A stretch of DNA of 64,000 nucleotides from Bacillota bacterium. Its GTDB lineage: Bacteria > Bacillota_I > Bacilli_A > RF39 > UBA660. Positions 11,233 to 21,479 of this stretch are shown here, one piece after another. Location: the NCBI GenBank assembly GCA_015059285.1, contig SVAS01000002.1, positions 66,572 to 130,571 of the forward strand. Direction: 5' to 3'. Under the pieces are notes generated by a model. That model was not told the origin of the DNA. It ran no database searches and was given only the letters and a program-made list of their open reading frames with translations. The translations under genes and the position numbers were made by a program. Numbering within the stretch: position 1 is the first letter of the stretch; each line of letters begins with the position of its first letter.

Positions 11233-12911
11233 TTGTTTATTTTAAAGATTACTTGATACATATCTTCAAAATCAAATTCTTCGGTATCTACTATATATCC
11301 CATTCTACTTAATTGTGCATCTAAGTCTCTAACCATATTAATAGCATTTTTTAAATTGCTTCCTGGGTTTACATAATTTACAACAGGTGGTTGATTATGA
11401 TTAATTTCTGGCATTTCTTCTTTTTCATTTAAAGTTGGAAATTCTAATTCTGCAATTGTATCTGAATAAAGATTAGGATCTGGTTCTACTGGAATTGGAT
11501 TTTCATGAATAGGATTATAATTATTTAATGGGTTTAAAACTGGTTGTGGCTCTATGTTTTGACTTTGCGTACTTTCTACAACAACATTGTTTTCTTCTTT
11601 ATTTTCAATAGTTAATGATTGTTGTGGATTTTCTAAATTTTCTAAAGATGGCAGATTGTTAACTGCTTCTACATTATTTAAACTACTTACATCTAAATTG
11701 AAATCAAAAGAACTTGCTTCCTCTTTTTTTACTTCTTCTTCCTCTGGAAATAAATTAAAGAATTTGCCTGGAACTAAAATGTCTTCAGCTCCCTCACTTT
11801 CTTCTTCAGTTTCTACTGGTAAAACTGGTGGAATTATATCTTGAGATGGTTCTAATAAATTTTCAACAGGGGCTAAAGGTTTTTCTGTGAAAATATCAGT
11901 CGCTTCCTTTTCTATTTTATTTATATCCATAAAACCAGGGTTATTAATATTTCTATCTTGTAATTCTTGTGGATTTTCTACAATCGGTTGCATTGGAATA
12001 TCCATTTTTGGTAAATCTAAGTTAGAATCTGTACTAGAAGTTAAGTTAAGTTCTTCTAAAGGTTCTTCAAAAACAGAAGTAGGTACTGGAGGAACTTTTG
12101 GTACTATAACTTCAGGGGTTGGATTAAATATAGCGGTCTTTTCTTCTGTTGGTAATACTTCTGGTATTTCATTGCCAACTATTGGTTGCGTTGGAATATT
12201 TAATGTTTCTATATTAGGACTAAAAACTTCTAAAGGTTCTACATTTAATTTTTCTACTTCATTTTTTTGTTCTATTGGTTGATTAAAGTTTAAAACTTCC
12301 ACATTATTATCATTATTAAGCATTTTATCAATCTCCTCATCAGTCTTTCTTACTGTTAATCTTTCGTTAATTATTTTTGTTAACAATTCTCTTTGCTTGT
12401 CTTGACTGGTTAATCTTAATAAAGAGCGGGCATGTCTTTCTGATATTTGTTCATTTAATAAAGCTTCTTGAACATCATCATCTAAATTCAATAAACGTAA
12501 TTTGTTAGCAATGGTTGATTGTGTCTTTCCTAATTTACTTGCCAAAATATCTTGAGTTAAATATCCCATATCTAAAATTTTCTTATAAGATATAGCTTCT
12601 TCTATTGGAGTTAAATCTTTTCTTTGAACATTTTCTATTAGGGCAACTTCTGCACTATCTTTTTCACTTAAGTCAGTAATAATAGCAGGAATTGTTGTTT
12701 TGCCAGCTAAAACACTTGCTTTATATCTTCTTTCTCCAGCAATTATTTCATATTTATCTCCAATTTTTCTTACTACAATCGGCTGAATAACACCATGACC
12801 TTTTATTGAATTAGCGAGCTCTTGAATAGATGCTTCACTAAATTTGATTCTAGGTTGAAACCTATTAGGCAATACATCATTTAAATCTAGTTCTACTACT
12901 TTTGTTTCCAT
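11229..12911 (-). CDS. noc: ParB-family nucleoid occlusion protein Noc-like, with long acidic/Pro-rich insertion
   Basis: VLPNRFQPRIKFSE, GHGVIQPIVVR, IAGERRYKA, LGKTQSTIANKLRLLNL, ISERHARSL; gene directly downstream of rsmG as noc is in Bacillus. Confidence 0.88.
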   Translation of the reverse strand: METKVVELDLNDVLPNRFQPRIKFSEASIQELANSIKGHGVIQPIVVRKIGDKYEIIAGERRYKASVLAGKTTIPAIITDLSEKDSAEVALIENVQRKDLTPIEEAISYKKILDMGYLTQDILASKLGKTQSTIANKLRLLNLDDDVQEALLNEQISERHARSLLRLTSQDKQRELLTKIINERLTVRKTDEEIDKMLNNDNNVEVLNFNQPIEQKNEVEKLNVEPLEVFSPNIETLNIPTQPIVGNEIPEVLPTEEKTAIFNPTPEVIVPKVPPVPTSVFEEPLEELNLTSSTDSNLDLPKMDIPMQPIVENPQELQDRNINNPGFMDINKIEKEATDIFTEKPLAPVENLLEPSQDIIPPVLPVETEEESEGAEDILVPGKFFNLFPEEEEVKKEEASSFDFNLDVSSLNNVEAVNNLPSLENLENPQQSLTIENKEENNVVVESTQSQNIEPQPVLNPLNNYNPIHENPIPVEPDPNLYSDTIAELEFPTLNEKEEMPEINHNQPPVVNYVNPGSNLKNAINMVRDLDAQLSRMGYIVDTEEFDFEDMYQVIFKINK

Positions 12912-12921
12912 ACAAAAACAT

Positions 12922-12990
12922 CCCTTCTTTATTCTTCTATATCTATAATACTATATCTTGGGAAATAATTCAAGAAAATATTTCCCAAAT
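12922..12990 (-). promoter_or_regulatory. noc promoter with overlapping inverted repeat TTGGGAAATA/TATTTCCCAA
   Basis: Minus strand TTGAAT-N17-TATTAT; perfect 10-bp inverted repeat at 12958-12967 / 12979-12988. Confidence 0.6.
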
Positions 12991-13002
12991 TTAAAATTAA
13001 TA

Positions 13003-13046
13003 AAAAAGACTACTATAAACAGTATTTATTATAGCGGTCTTTTCTT
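13003..13046 (-). terminator. Terminator between rsmG and noc
   Basis: Minus strand AAAAGACCGCTATAATAAATACTGTTTATAGTAGTCTTTTTT hairpin plus T tract. Confidence 0.65.
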
Positions 13047-13733
13047 AATTTCACTAAACTTTCTAGGATATTTATTGTTTGTTTTAGCGCTTTTTCTGAT
13101 TTTTAAAATTGTTCTTATACTTTCCTCTTTTGGTAGTTTAAACTCTTGATTTGTAATAATTTCTGAATTTAAAATTTTTAAGGCTGTTTTGCTTTCTATT
13201 ATTTCCTGGGAAATGTTGGCCTTCATTGGCAAAAAGAACCCGCCTTCTTTTAACATAGGCACTATGTATTCTAATAATATATTTAAAGGCGCAACTGCTC
13301 TTGCGGTTGCTAAATCATACTTTTCACGATTTTCTTTAGCATAATCTTCACTTCTTGCGTGAATTGCTTCTATATCTTTTAAATCAAGTTCTTTAATTAC
13401 CAATTTTAAAAACTCTATTCTTTTATTTAAAGAATCTAATAAAGTTATTTTTAATTTTGGAAAGGCTATTTTTAAAACAATTCCAGGAAACCCTGCTCCT
13501 GTACCAACATCAACTAATGTTAATTCTTGGTCTAAATCAATTACTTTATTAAGTGTTAAAGAATCATAGAAATGTTTTAAATACACTTGCTCTTTTTCTA
13601 TAATTGCTGTTAAATTAATTTTTTGGTTCCACTCAACTAATAATTCATAATATTTTTCTAGTTGATTTAATTGGTTTGAATTTAAAATTATATCCAAATT
13701 TAATATTTCATTTATAAATTCTTTTTCTGTCAT
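13029..13733 (-). CDS. rsmG: 16S rRNA (guanine527-N7)-methyltransferase
   Basis: [19 protein letters not shown] motif; next to mnmG. Confidence 0.96.
   Translation of the reverse strand: MTEKEFINEILNLDIILNSNQLNQLEKYYELLVEWNQKINLTAIIEKEQVYLKHFYDSLTLNKVIDLDQELTLVDVGTGAGFPGIVLKIAFPKLKITLLDSLNKRIEFLKLVIKELDLKDIEAIHARSEDYAKENREKYDLATARAVAPLNILLEYIVPMLKEGGFFLPMKANISQEIIESKTALKILNSEIITNQEFKLPKEESIRTILKIRKSAKTNNKYPRKFSEIKKRPL
13201..13214. promoter_or_regulatory. Noc-binding-site-like palindrome ATTTCCTGGGAAAT
   Basis: 13/14 match to Bacillus NBS consensus ATTTCCCGGGAAAT. Confidence 0.6.
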
Positions 13734-15595
13734 TTATGATACTCCTTCTTTAAATAAATCATTAAAATAGAAATATCAGCTGGATTTACACCACTAATTC
13801 TTAGAGCTTGTCCAATAGAAGTTGGTTTAATTTCCTTTAATTTTTGTTTTGCTTCACTGGCTAGATTATGAATTACATCATAATTTATATCATCGGGAAT
13901 TTTTTTATTATCTAAATCTACCATTTTTAGAGCTTCTTTATTTGCTTTATTGATATATCCTTCATATTTTATAAATATTTCAACTTGATTAATAACTTCT
14001 TCGTCATAATTTATTTCATAAAAAGCTTGAAGACTTTTCATAGTAATTTCTGGTCTTTTTAATAAATCATATAAAGTGATTCCATCTTTTAAAGTTGCAG
14101 AATTTAAATTATTTAAATATTTATTAACTTCTAAAGTGGGGGTTAGTTTATTTGTTTTTAAAAATTTAATTAAGTTTTCAATATTTTCTTTTTTATTTAA
14201 GAATATTTTATATTTTTTTTCATCAATAAGACCTACTTTATACCCATATTCTCTTAATCTTAAATCTGCATTATCATGTCTTAAAAGTAATCTATATTCT
14301 GCACGAGATGTTAGTAATCTATATGGATCTCTTACCCCTTTAGTAACTAAATCATCTATCAATACACCAATATAAGCTTCATTTCTTTTTAAAATTAAAG
14401 GTTCTTCTCCTTTTAATTTTAAAGAAGCATTGATACCAGCAATTAATCCTTGACAAGCAGCTTCTTCATAACCGCTTGTTCCATTTATTTGTCCTGCTGT
14501 ATATAAATTTTCAACTATTTTTGTTTCTAGTGTTTGTTTTAATTGAGTTGGATAAATGGCATCATATTCAATTGCATATGCATATTTTAATATTTTAGCA
14601 TTTTCAAGTCCTGGCAAGCTATGAACCATTTTTTCTTGTACATCATAAGGCATACTAGTAGAAAATCCTTGAACATATATATCATCATAATAAATACTTT
14701 CTGGTTCTAAAAACAATTGATGTCTTTCTTTATCTTTAAAGCGAACCACTTTATCTTCAATAGATGGACAATATCTAGGCCCAACACTTTCAATATCATC
14801 AAGACCACCATACATACTAGATTTATTTAAATTGTCCATAATTATTTTATGAGTTTCATCTGTTGTATAAATTAAATGGCATGGCACTTGCTCTTCTATT
14901 TTATAATTTGGTTCTAAATCAAAACTAAACGTACGAAATACACTATCTCCATATTCTGGTTTTGCTTTACTAAAATCAATGCTATTTTTATCAATTCTTT
15001 GCGGCGTTCCAGTTTTTAATCTTATAATTTGAAAACCTAATTTTTTTAAGTTATCACTTAAATATAAACTTGGTCTTTCACCATGAGGTCCTTCTAGTTT
15101 TCTAGTGCTTCCAATCATTATATTAGCTTTAGTATAAGTTCCGGTAGTTAAAATAACTGCTTTCGCATATAGTTTTTTACCATTTTCTAAAATTACTCCT
15201 TGAATTTTGTTATTTTCTACTATTAAGTCTTCAACCATTGCTTCTTTTATTTCTAAATTATTTTGATTTTTTAATGTTTTTAACATTTCTTTAGGATAGG
15301 TAATTTTATCTGCTTGAGCCCGTAAAGCCTGTACTGCAGGTCCTTTTGCACTATTAAGCATTTTTATTTGTATTTGAGCTTTATCAGCATTTTTACCCAT
15401 TTCTCCACCCAAAGCATCTATTTCTCTTACAACAATGCCTTTAGCACTTCCTCCAATAGAAGGATTACATGGCATATCAGCTATATTATTAATGTTGCTA
15501 GTAATTAATAAAGTTTTATTATTAGTACGAGATGATGCTAAAGCAGCTTCACAACCTGCATGTCCACCACCTACAACTATAATATCATAATTCAT
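13730..15595 (-). CDS. mnmG: tRNA uridine-5-carboxymethylaminomethyl modification enzyme MnmG
   Basis: [24 protein letters not shown] motifs. Confidence 0.98.
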   Translation of the reverse strand: MNYDIIVVGGGHAGCEAALASSRTNNKTLLITSNINNIADMPCNPSIGGSAKGIVVREIDALGGEMGKNADKAQIQIKMLNSAKGPAVQALRAQADKITYPKEMLKTLKNQNNLEIKEAMVEDLIVENNKIQGVILENGKKLYAKAVILTTGTYTKANIMIGSTRKLEGPHGERPSLYLSDNLKKLGFQIIRLKTGTPQRIDKNSIDFSKAKPEYGDSVFRTFSFDLEPNYKIEEQVPCHLIYTTDETHKIIMDNLNKSSMYGGLDDIESVGPRYCPSIEDKVVRFKDKERHQLFLEPESIYYDDIYVQGFSTSMPYDVQEKMVHSLPGLENAKILKYAYAIEYDAIYPTQLKQTLETKIVENLYTAGQINGTSGYEEAACQGLIAGINASLKLKGEEPLILKRNEAYIGVLIDDLVTKGVRDPYRLLTSRAEYRLLLRHDNADLRLREYGYKVGLIDEKKYKIFLNKKENIENLIKFLKTNKLTPTLEVNKYLNNLNSATLKDGITLYDLLKRPEITMKSLQAFYEINYDEEVINQVEIFIKYEGYINKANKEALKMVDLDNKKIPDDINYDVIHNLASEAKQKLKEIKPTSIGQALRISGVNPADISILMIYLKKEYHK

Positions 15596-15602
15596 AATTC
15601 AC

Positions 15603-16967
15603 CTACTTTCCTAAACAAAATTGGCTAAATAATTGATCAATTAATTCTTCGCTATAATTTTGTCCTATTATTTCTCCTAATTTACTCCATGCTTCTTTTA
15701 TATCTATTTCTACCATATCTATAGGAATATTATCTTGTATACTACTTTTAGCTGTTTTTACTGCTTTCAAAGCTTCGTTTAAAAGAGCAATACTACGAGC
15801 ATTAGTTAAATATGTTACATCTGTTGTTTCTATTTGTTCTAAGTTATAAATTTCCTTTATTTTATTTTTTAAATCTTCAATACCTTGATTATTAATTGTA
15901 CTTATACTTATCATATTTTTCAAATCATAATCTTTTAAATTCAATTTTGTTTCTAAATCTATTTTATTAACAACTATAATATAATTTTTATCTTTTAATT
16001 TTGATAATATTTCTTCCTCTTCTTGAGTTAGTTCTTCATTATTATTTAAAACAAATAATACTAAATCTGATTTATCTATTAAATCTATACTCTTTTTAAC
16101 ACCAATACTTTCAACTAAATCACTAGTTTTTCTAATTCCTGCTGTATCTATAATATTAAAAATTATGCCTTCTATAATAATCGTTCCTTCTACTATATCT
16201 CTAGTTGTTCCGGCAATATCTGTAACAATTGCTTTTTCTTCGTTTAATAATTTATTTAATAAACTACTTTTCCCTACATTTGGTTTTCCAATAATACAAG
16301 TATCTATTCCTTCTTTAATTAAACGACTATTTTCACTGTTTTTTAATATTGCTTCAATCTTTAATTCTATATGATTAAGTTTGGGAAATAATTGTTCATT
16401 AGTTAAGACCTCTATATCTTCATATTCTGGATAATCAATATTAACTTCTATGTTTGCTAGCACTTCTATTATTTTTTTTCTAATGTCTTTTATCATTTGA
16501 GAAATATTTCCGCCTACTTGAGAAATAGCTAAATCACGCATTTTATCAGTTTTTGAATTAATCAAATCCATAATACCTTCTGCTTGCATTAAATCTATTC
16601 TACCGTTTAAATAAGCCCTTTTAGTAAATTCTCCTGGAGTTGCTAAACGACAACCATTTTGAAGTAATAATTGTAAAATTTTATTAGTTGTTGCAATACC
16701 ACCATGAGCATTTATTTCGATCACATCTTCAGTCGTAAAAGACTTTGGTCCTTTCATCAAACTAATTAATACTTCGTCTATTATTTTATCCCCTTCTACT
16801 ATATGGTTATAGTTAATTGTATGTGTTTTTAATGAATTAATATTTTTATTTTTTACGATTTTATTAACTATCTCTACCGCCTCATTTCCACTTATTCTAA
16901 TAATAGAAATGGCACCGACTCCTAAAGATGTTGAGATTGCGGCAATTGTATCATTCATTTTTATCAC
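15603..16967 (-). CDS. mnmE: tRNA modification GTPase MnmE
   Basis: GKPNVGKSSLLN, DIAGTTRD, C-terminal CLGK. Confidence 0.98.
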   Translation of the reverse strand: MIKMNDTIAAISTSLGVGAISIIRISGNEAVEIVNKIVKNKNINSLKTHTINYNHIVEGDKIIDEVLISLMKGPKSFTTEDVIEINAHGGIATTNKILQLLLQNGCRLATPGEFTKRAYLNGRIDLMQAEGIMDLINSKTDKMRDLAISQVGGNISQMIKDIRKKIIEVLANIEVNIDYPEYEDIEVLTNEQLFPKLNHIELKIEAILKNSENSRLIKEGIDTCIIGKPNVGKSSLLNKLLNEEKAIVTDIAGTTRDIVEGTIIIEGIIFNIIDTAGIRKTSDLVESIGVKKSIDLIDKSDLVLFVLNNNEELTQEEEEILSKLKDKNYIIVVNKIDLETKLNLKDYDLKNMISISTINNQGIEDLKNKIKEIYNLEQIETTDVTYLTNARSIALLNEALKAVKTAKSSIQDNIPIDMVEIDIKEAWSKLGEIIGQNYSEELIDQLFSQFCLGK

Positions 16968-17031
16968 TTCTTTTCTTTCTCAAATAAATTTCTTGTTTAT
17001 CATACCATAAAATATCAAGATTGACAAATAA

Positions 17032-17064
17032 AAAAGCAATAAGATTATTTCTTATTACTTATGC
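17032..17064 (-). terminator. Terminator of the Big2-repeat gene
   Basis: Minus strand GTAATAAGAAATAATCTTATTGCTTTTTT. Confidence 0.6.
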
Positions 17065-19341
17065 GTTTTTTCTTTTAATATAAATGATTAATCCTGCAAC
17101 AAAACATGATATTAATACTCCAAATATAATCAAAATATTTTTAGTATAATTTTGTTTTTCATTAATACTTTTTTCAGATAACCAATCTACTTTAGCTATA
17201 ATTGTTCCTTTATTATTTTTTTCATCCTCATATTTAAAAGTATACGTACCATTATTTTTAAAACTATAAGAATAACTATTTCCTTTAATAATTTTGCAAT
17301 TATCATTTTTAAATTTGATGGTCGCTATCACTACATTATTTACTTCATTATAATTTATGTATGGTAAACATTTTGTTTCAATTTTGCTTTCGTTATATAC
17401 ATAAACTGGTATTGATGTAAATATTTTGGTATCTGATATTTGAGCTGTTATAGTGGCTCTCCCTAAAGAATTAGCTGTTATTTCTCCAGTTTCTGATACC
17501 TTAACTATATTTTCATTTGAAGTTTTCCAAATTATATTTGGCTCTTTTAGAGTTTTAGGAAATATTTCTATATTTAAATTTTTAATTTCTTTTTCTTTTA
17601 TAAAAATTTTATCAGGAAGAATTTTAATTTCTTTAATTTCTTCCTTTTTTGAAACTTTTACTTTTATATTAGAATATATTTTACCATCTGGTGTTTTTAT
17701 AGTAATATCAGCTATTCCTTCTTTTAATCCTTTTATCTTTCCTTCTGCTGATACTGAAACTATTTTATTATCGCTACTAACAAAAATTACTTTCTTATCT
17801 GTTGCATTAGTTGGTAAAATTTTATATTCAACTGTTTTAGTTTCATCTATATTTAACGTTATTTCTTTTTGGGAAATATTAATTGAATTTATTGGAATTT
17901 TCTCTTCAGTTACTTTTACCTTTATTTTTGAAGTATAATTACCACTATCTGTTTGAGCAAGAACATTAGTCATTCCTGGTTTTATTCCAGTTATTATTCC
18001 GTTTTTTACTGTAGCAATACTTTCATCTTCACTTTTCCAAAGTATTTTTTTATTTGTTGCATTTTCTGGCGAGATTATTGATGTGATTATTTCTGTATCT
18101 CCAACATTTAAAATTACTTCTGTTTTTGATAATTTAAAATTAGTAATAGGAACTTCTTTTATATTTAATAAATAGGTGTCTAAAATATTATTTTCTTCAT
18201 TAAAAATTTGAATATTAGCGTTCCCTGTAGATATTGGTTTAATTAATAAATTATCTTCTTTTATTTCTATATTAGCTATATAAGGTGTAATTCCTATTTT
18301 TAATTTATTTATATGACTTTCTATAAACTTAATACTTATATCTTCTTCACCATAAGTAATATTTCCTGTATTTGTTTCAAATTTAAAATAAGGTTTTTCT
18401 AATATATAATTAGCAAAACTTTGTGAAACAATATCAATATCTGTTTGAGTTATATCATTAGATACATTTGGTATTAACATTCTTCTTATCATCGTATTAT
18501 TCAATAAATTTAAGGCATTACTTTTTATTATTTCTTCATTATTTCCCAATGCATTTCTAGCACTTTCAAATCTATTGGTAGAATTAGATGAACTAGTATT
18601 TATGCTATAATAATTTAATAAAGTATTATATAAATCCAAATTTAAATCATTTGTTAAATCTTTATATAAATTTAAAGCATCTAAATCAGCTAATGCATCA
18701 CTACTTGAAAAACTACTTGCACTATTTGTACCTAATAAGGAATTGCTATATTCTTGCAACGCATTTAAATCTGTTATTTGATTTTTCAATCTATAATTTA
18801 TAACTTCCTCTAATAAGGTCATTAAATCTCCCGCCCAACCGGCATAATCTGTGCTAGCAGATACAAATCCCATTTTAACTGTATCCCCATATTTAACATA
18901 TGCATTTAATGTTGCCATCATATGAATAAAATCTATTTCTTTCTTTAATATTTTATCTACTAAAATTTCATCTGTTTGAAAAATAGGAACGTTTTCTTGA
19001 GAAGTAACATATGTGATAAAGTTTTCATCTATATTCCCTAAAAGCATATTCCAAACTGAACCATTATATCTATCTTTTCTAATATATTGTAAACATAATT
19101 CAGTAACACTTAAAGAAAGATTATTTTCCTCTATATAATTTTCAGCTAAAGTTTGAAGTTGTTTTACTTTATTTAATACTATTTTATTTTGCTCATTTAT
19201 ATAATCATCACTAATTGAATAATTTGGATATGCAAATAGTGTTATTTTATTTTCTTTGATATTTAAAAATAAAATTGAAAAAAATGAACAAATCATTAAA
19301 CTAACAACTAAAACACTTAAAAATATATTCTTTTTTTCCAT
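17059..19341 (-). CDS. Surface-anchored protein: unassigned N-terminal domain plus three Big2 (Ig-like) repeats and C-terminal TM
   Basis: N-terminal signal/TM; repeated LNVGDTEIITSIISPENATNKKILWKSEDESIATVKNGIITGIKPG-type Big2 units; C-terminal ILIIFGVLISCFVAGLIIYIKRKNA. Confidence 0.75.
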   Translation of the reverse strand: MEKKNIFLSVLVVSLMICSFFSILFLNIKENKITLFAYPNYSISDDYINEQNKIVLNKVKQLQTLAENYIEENNLSLSVTELCLQYIRKDRYNGSVWNMLLGNIDENFITYVTSQENVPIFQTDEILVDKILKKEIDFIHMMATLNAYVKYGDTVKMGFVSASTDYAGWAGDLMTLLEEVINYRLKNQITDLNALQEYSNSLLGTNSASSFSSSDALADLDALNLYKDLTNDLNLDLYNTLLNYYSINTSSSNSTNRFESARNALGNNEEIIKSNALNLLNNTMIRRMLIPNVSNDITQTDIDIVSQSFANYILEKPYFKFETNTGNITYGEEDISIKFIESHINKLKIGITPYIANIEIKEDNLLIKPISTGNANIQIFNEENNILDTYLLNIKEVPITNFKLSKTEVILNVGDTEIITSIISPENATNKKILWKSEDESIATVKNGIITGIKPGMTNVLAQTDSGNYTSKIKVKVTEEKIPINSINISQKEITLNIDETKTVEYKILPTNATDKKVIFVSSDNKIVSVSAEGKIKGLKEGIADITIKTPDGKIYSNIKVKVSKKEEIKEIKILPDKIFIKEKEIKNLNIEIFPKTLKEPNIIWKTSNENIVKVSETGEITANSLGRATITAQISDTKIFTSIPVYVYNESKIETKCLPYINYNEVNNVVIATIKFKNDNCKIIKGNSYSYSFKNNGTYTFKYEDEKNNKGTIIAKVDWLSEKSINEKQNYTKNILIIFGVLISCFVAGLIIYIKRKNA

Positions 19342-19392
19342 TTACTACTCACCTATTCTAGATATAAGTTTAATTGTTAAAAGTATAAAAGT

Positions 19393-19420
19393 CAACAAAA
19401 AAACTTTAGATAAATATATC
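19393..19420 (-). terminator. Terminator downstream of jag
   Basis: Minus strand TTTAGATATATTTATCTAAAGTTTTTTT. Confidence 0.6.
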
Positions 19421-19427
19421 TAAAATT

Positions 19428-20042
19428 TTATTTTTCTTTACATCTAATAACAACATAACGATTTGGTTTTTCTCCAAAACTTTCTGTTTCTAACTCTTCT
19501 TTTTCTGAAACAATTGTATGAACAATTCTTCTTTCATAAGAATTCATTGGATCTAATTTGACTTCTATCTTTGTTTTTAATACATCTTTCATAATTTTTC
19601 TTATTTCTCGTTCTAAACGTTTTACTTTTTTATCTTTATAGTTAGATACATCAACACTAATACGGATATTAAAACCAATTTGATTGTTTACTGCTTGATG
19701 TAACAATAATTGAATTGCATTTAAAGTTTTTCCATCTTTTCCTATTATAATATTATTGTTATCACTAATAAGCATTATTTCATAATGATCTTCTTTTTCT
19801 CTAATTTCAGAATTAATAACAATACCCATAGTAGTTCCTAAATTTTTAATATATTCTTTAATATATTTTTTTACATCTTCTTTTTTTACTATTTCTAATA
19901 AAACTTTTTTACTTTTAAAAAGTTTTGCTTCTGTTTCTTCTTCTTTTATATAGATTTCTTCTAAATTTAAATTATTTTCTTCTAAATATTTATTAAGTAT
20001 TTCTTCTTTATTTTTTCCTTCTAATCTTACTTTATTTAGCAT
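19428..20042 (-). CDS. jag: Jag/KhpB-like KH-R3H RNA-binding protein
   Basis: IIIGKDGKTLNAIQLLLHQAVN KH motif, SYERRIVHTIV R3H; adjacent to yidC. Confidence 0.92.
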   Translation of the reverse strand: MLNKVRLEGKNKEEILNKYLEENNLNLEEIYIKEEETEAKLFKSKKVLLEIVKKEDVKKYIKEYIKNLGTTMGIVINSEIREKEDHYEIMLISDNNNIIIGKDGKTLNAIQLLLHQAVNNQIGFNIRISVDVSNYKDKKVKRLEREIRKIMKDVLKTKIEVKLDPMNSYERRIVHTIVSEKEELETESFGEKPNRYVVIRCKEK

Positions 20043-20961
20043 TTAACTTACTCCTTTTAACATATAGATTTTGTAAAACTGTAAAACCACTATTAAATAT
20101 CCAATATAGAGCTATTCCAGTAGATATTCCAAAAGACATAACAGAAATCATAATTACCATAACATTTGTCATTGTTTTCATTTGATCCGCTTGATCTTTA
20201 TTCATAGATGCTCCACTATTAAGTTTAAATGAAAAATATGTAGTTAAAACAACCAAGACAACAAATATTAAATAATAGTAGTTTCCTGCTTTAAGAGCTA
20301 CTAATGGACTTGTTCCTAATTGGAAAGGTCCTAAATTTTCTTCAAATATAACTGGTAAACGATTTAATGCTTCATAAAAAGCAAAGAAAAGTGGAATTTG
20401 AATTAATGAAAAAATACATCCAGACATAGGATTTATGTCATACTTTTTATAAATCATTAACATTTCTTGACTTTTTTGCATCATACTTTCTTGATCTGTT
20501 TTATTATTATATTTTTTTTCTAATTTATCTAATTCTGGTTTGGCTTTTTGTAAATTTTCTGATTGCATAGCTGTTTTTTTAGTTACAGGAACCATAATTA
20601 ATCTTATTAATAATGTTATTATAATGATTGCAAAACCATAATTCTTAGTAACTTTTCCTATTTTAATAATAAACCAAGCTAAAGGTTTTACAAAAATGGT
20701 TGTCCAAATTCCTTCATAACCACCAGAAGTCACTCTAAATTCTTCACATTCTGGTAATTCATCTATTTTTACTTCATATTTTTTATATAATTTTAAAGTT
20801 TCTTTATCCTTTGGCTTACATAATACATTTTCTGTTAAACTTTGGCCAGTAACAGGATTAGAAACAGCTTTTTTTTCTTCTGTTTTTAATATTTTTGTAC
20901 ATCCAGTCATAGTAATAGTTATAAATAACAAAACTATAATTAATAATTTTTTCTTTTTCAT
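20032..20961 (-). CDS. yidC: Membrane protein insertase YidC/SpoIIIJ (lipoprotein form)
   Basis: Lipobox MTGC; GCIFSLIQIPLFFAFYEALNR; adjacent to rnpA/rpmH. Confidence 0.96.
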   Translation of the reverse strand: MKKKKLLIIVLLFITITMTGCTKILKTEEKKAVSNPVTGQSLTENVLCKPKDKETLKLYKKYEVKIDELPECEEFRVTSGGYEGIWTTIFVKPLAWFIIKIGKVTKNYGFAIIIITLLIRLIMVPVTKKTAMQSENLQKAKPELDKLEKKYNNKTDQESMMQKSQEMLMIYKKYDINPMSGCIFSLIQIPLFFAFYEALNRLPVIFEENLGPFQLGTSPLVALKAGNYYYLIFVVLVVLTTYFSFKLNSGASMNKDQADQMKTMTNVMVIMISVMSFGISTGIALYWIFNSGFTVLQNLYVKRSKLNAK

Positions 20962-21299
20962 AAATTATTCTCCTTTAATATTTTTAAGTTATTAAAACTT
21001 TCTAATAAATTTTTTTGAAGTTCTTGAAAACTTATATTTAAAACTTCATTCCTTAATATTATAATACAATTAAAATTATTTTTATAGTCTTTTTTATCAA
21101 TTATATTTTTTAATCTTCTTTTATACTTATTTCTAGTGACCGCATTTCCGATTTTTTTCCCCACAGACAAACCAAAATGATAATAATTTTCTTCATTCCA
21201 TTCTAAATATATAAAAAAATATTTTGTTTTATACGGTTTACCATTTTTTATTATTCGGTTAAAATCTTCATTTTTTTTCAAAATATTTATTTTTTTCAT
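20958..21299 (-). CDS. rnpA: Ribonuclease P protein component (start MKKINIL; the longer ORF would run into the rpmH terminator)
   Basis: GLSVGKKIGNAVTRNKYKRRLKNII. Confidence 0.93.
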   Translation of the reverse strand: MKKINILKKNEDFNRIIKNGKPYKTKYFFIYLEWNEENYYHFGLSVGKKIGNAVTRNKYKRRLKNIIDKKDYKNNFNCIIILRNEVLNISFQELQKNLLESFNNLKILKENNL

Positions 21300-21318
21300 T
21301 ACAACACCTCTTTTAAAG

Positions 21319-21344
21319 TAAAAAACCACTGAAACTCAGTGGTG
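21319..21344 (-). terminator. Terminator between rpmH and rnpA
   Basis: Minus strand ACCACTGAGTTTCAGTGGTTTTTT. Confidence 0.75.
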
Positions 21345-21351
21345 TATTATT

Positions 21352-21474
21352 TTAGTGTGCTAATACTTTACGACCTTTTCTTCTTCTTCTTTTTATAATC
21401 GATGTCTTAGTACGTGCTAAAAATCCTATTTTTTTACTTCTTTTTCTATTATTTGGTTGATAAGTTCTTTTCAT
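21352..21474 (-). CDS. rpmH: 50S ribosomal protein L34 (40 aa, not in the ORF track)
   Basis: Minus strand [40 protein letters not shown]. Confidence 0.95.
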   Translation of the reverse strand: MKRTYQPNNRKRSKKIGFLARTKTSIIKRRRRKGRKVLAH

Positions 21475-21479
21475 TGTCA

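Noticed and set aside
11587-12282. Plus-strand Ser-rich ORFs (85 and 131 aa) opposite noc
   Set aside because: Antisense shadows of the low-complexity acidic insertion; no SD or recognised domain.
17453-17938. 161-aa plus-strand hydrophobic ORF
   Set aside because: Antisense to Big2 repeats; explained as shadow ORF of AT-rich coding sequence.
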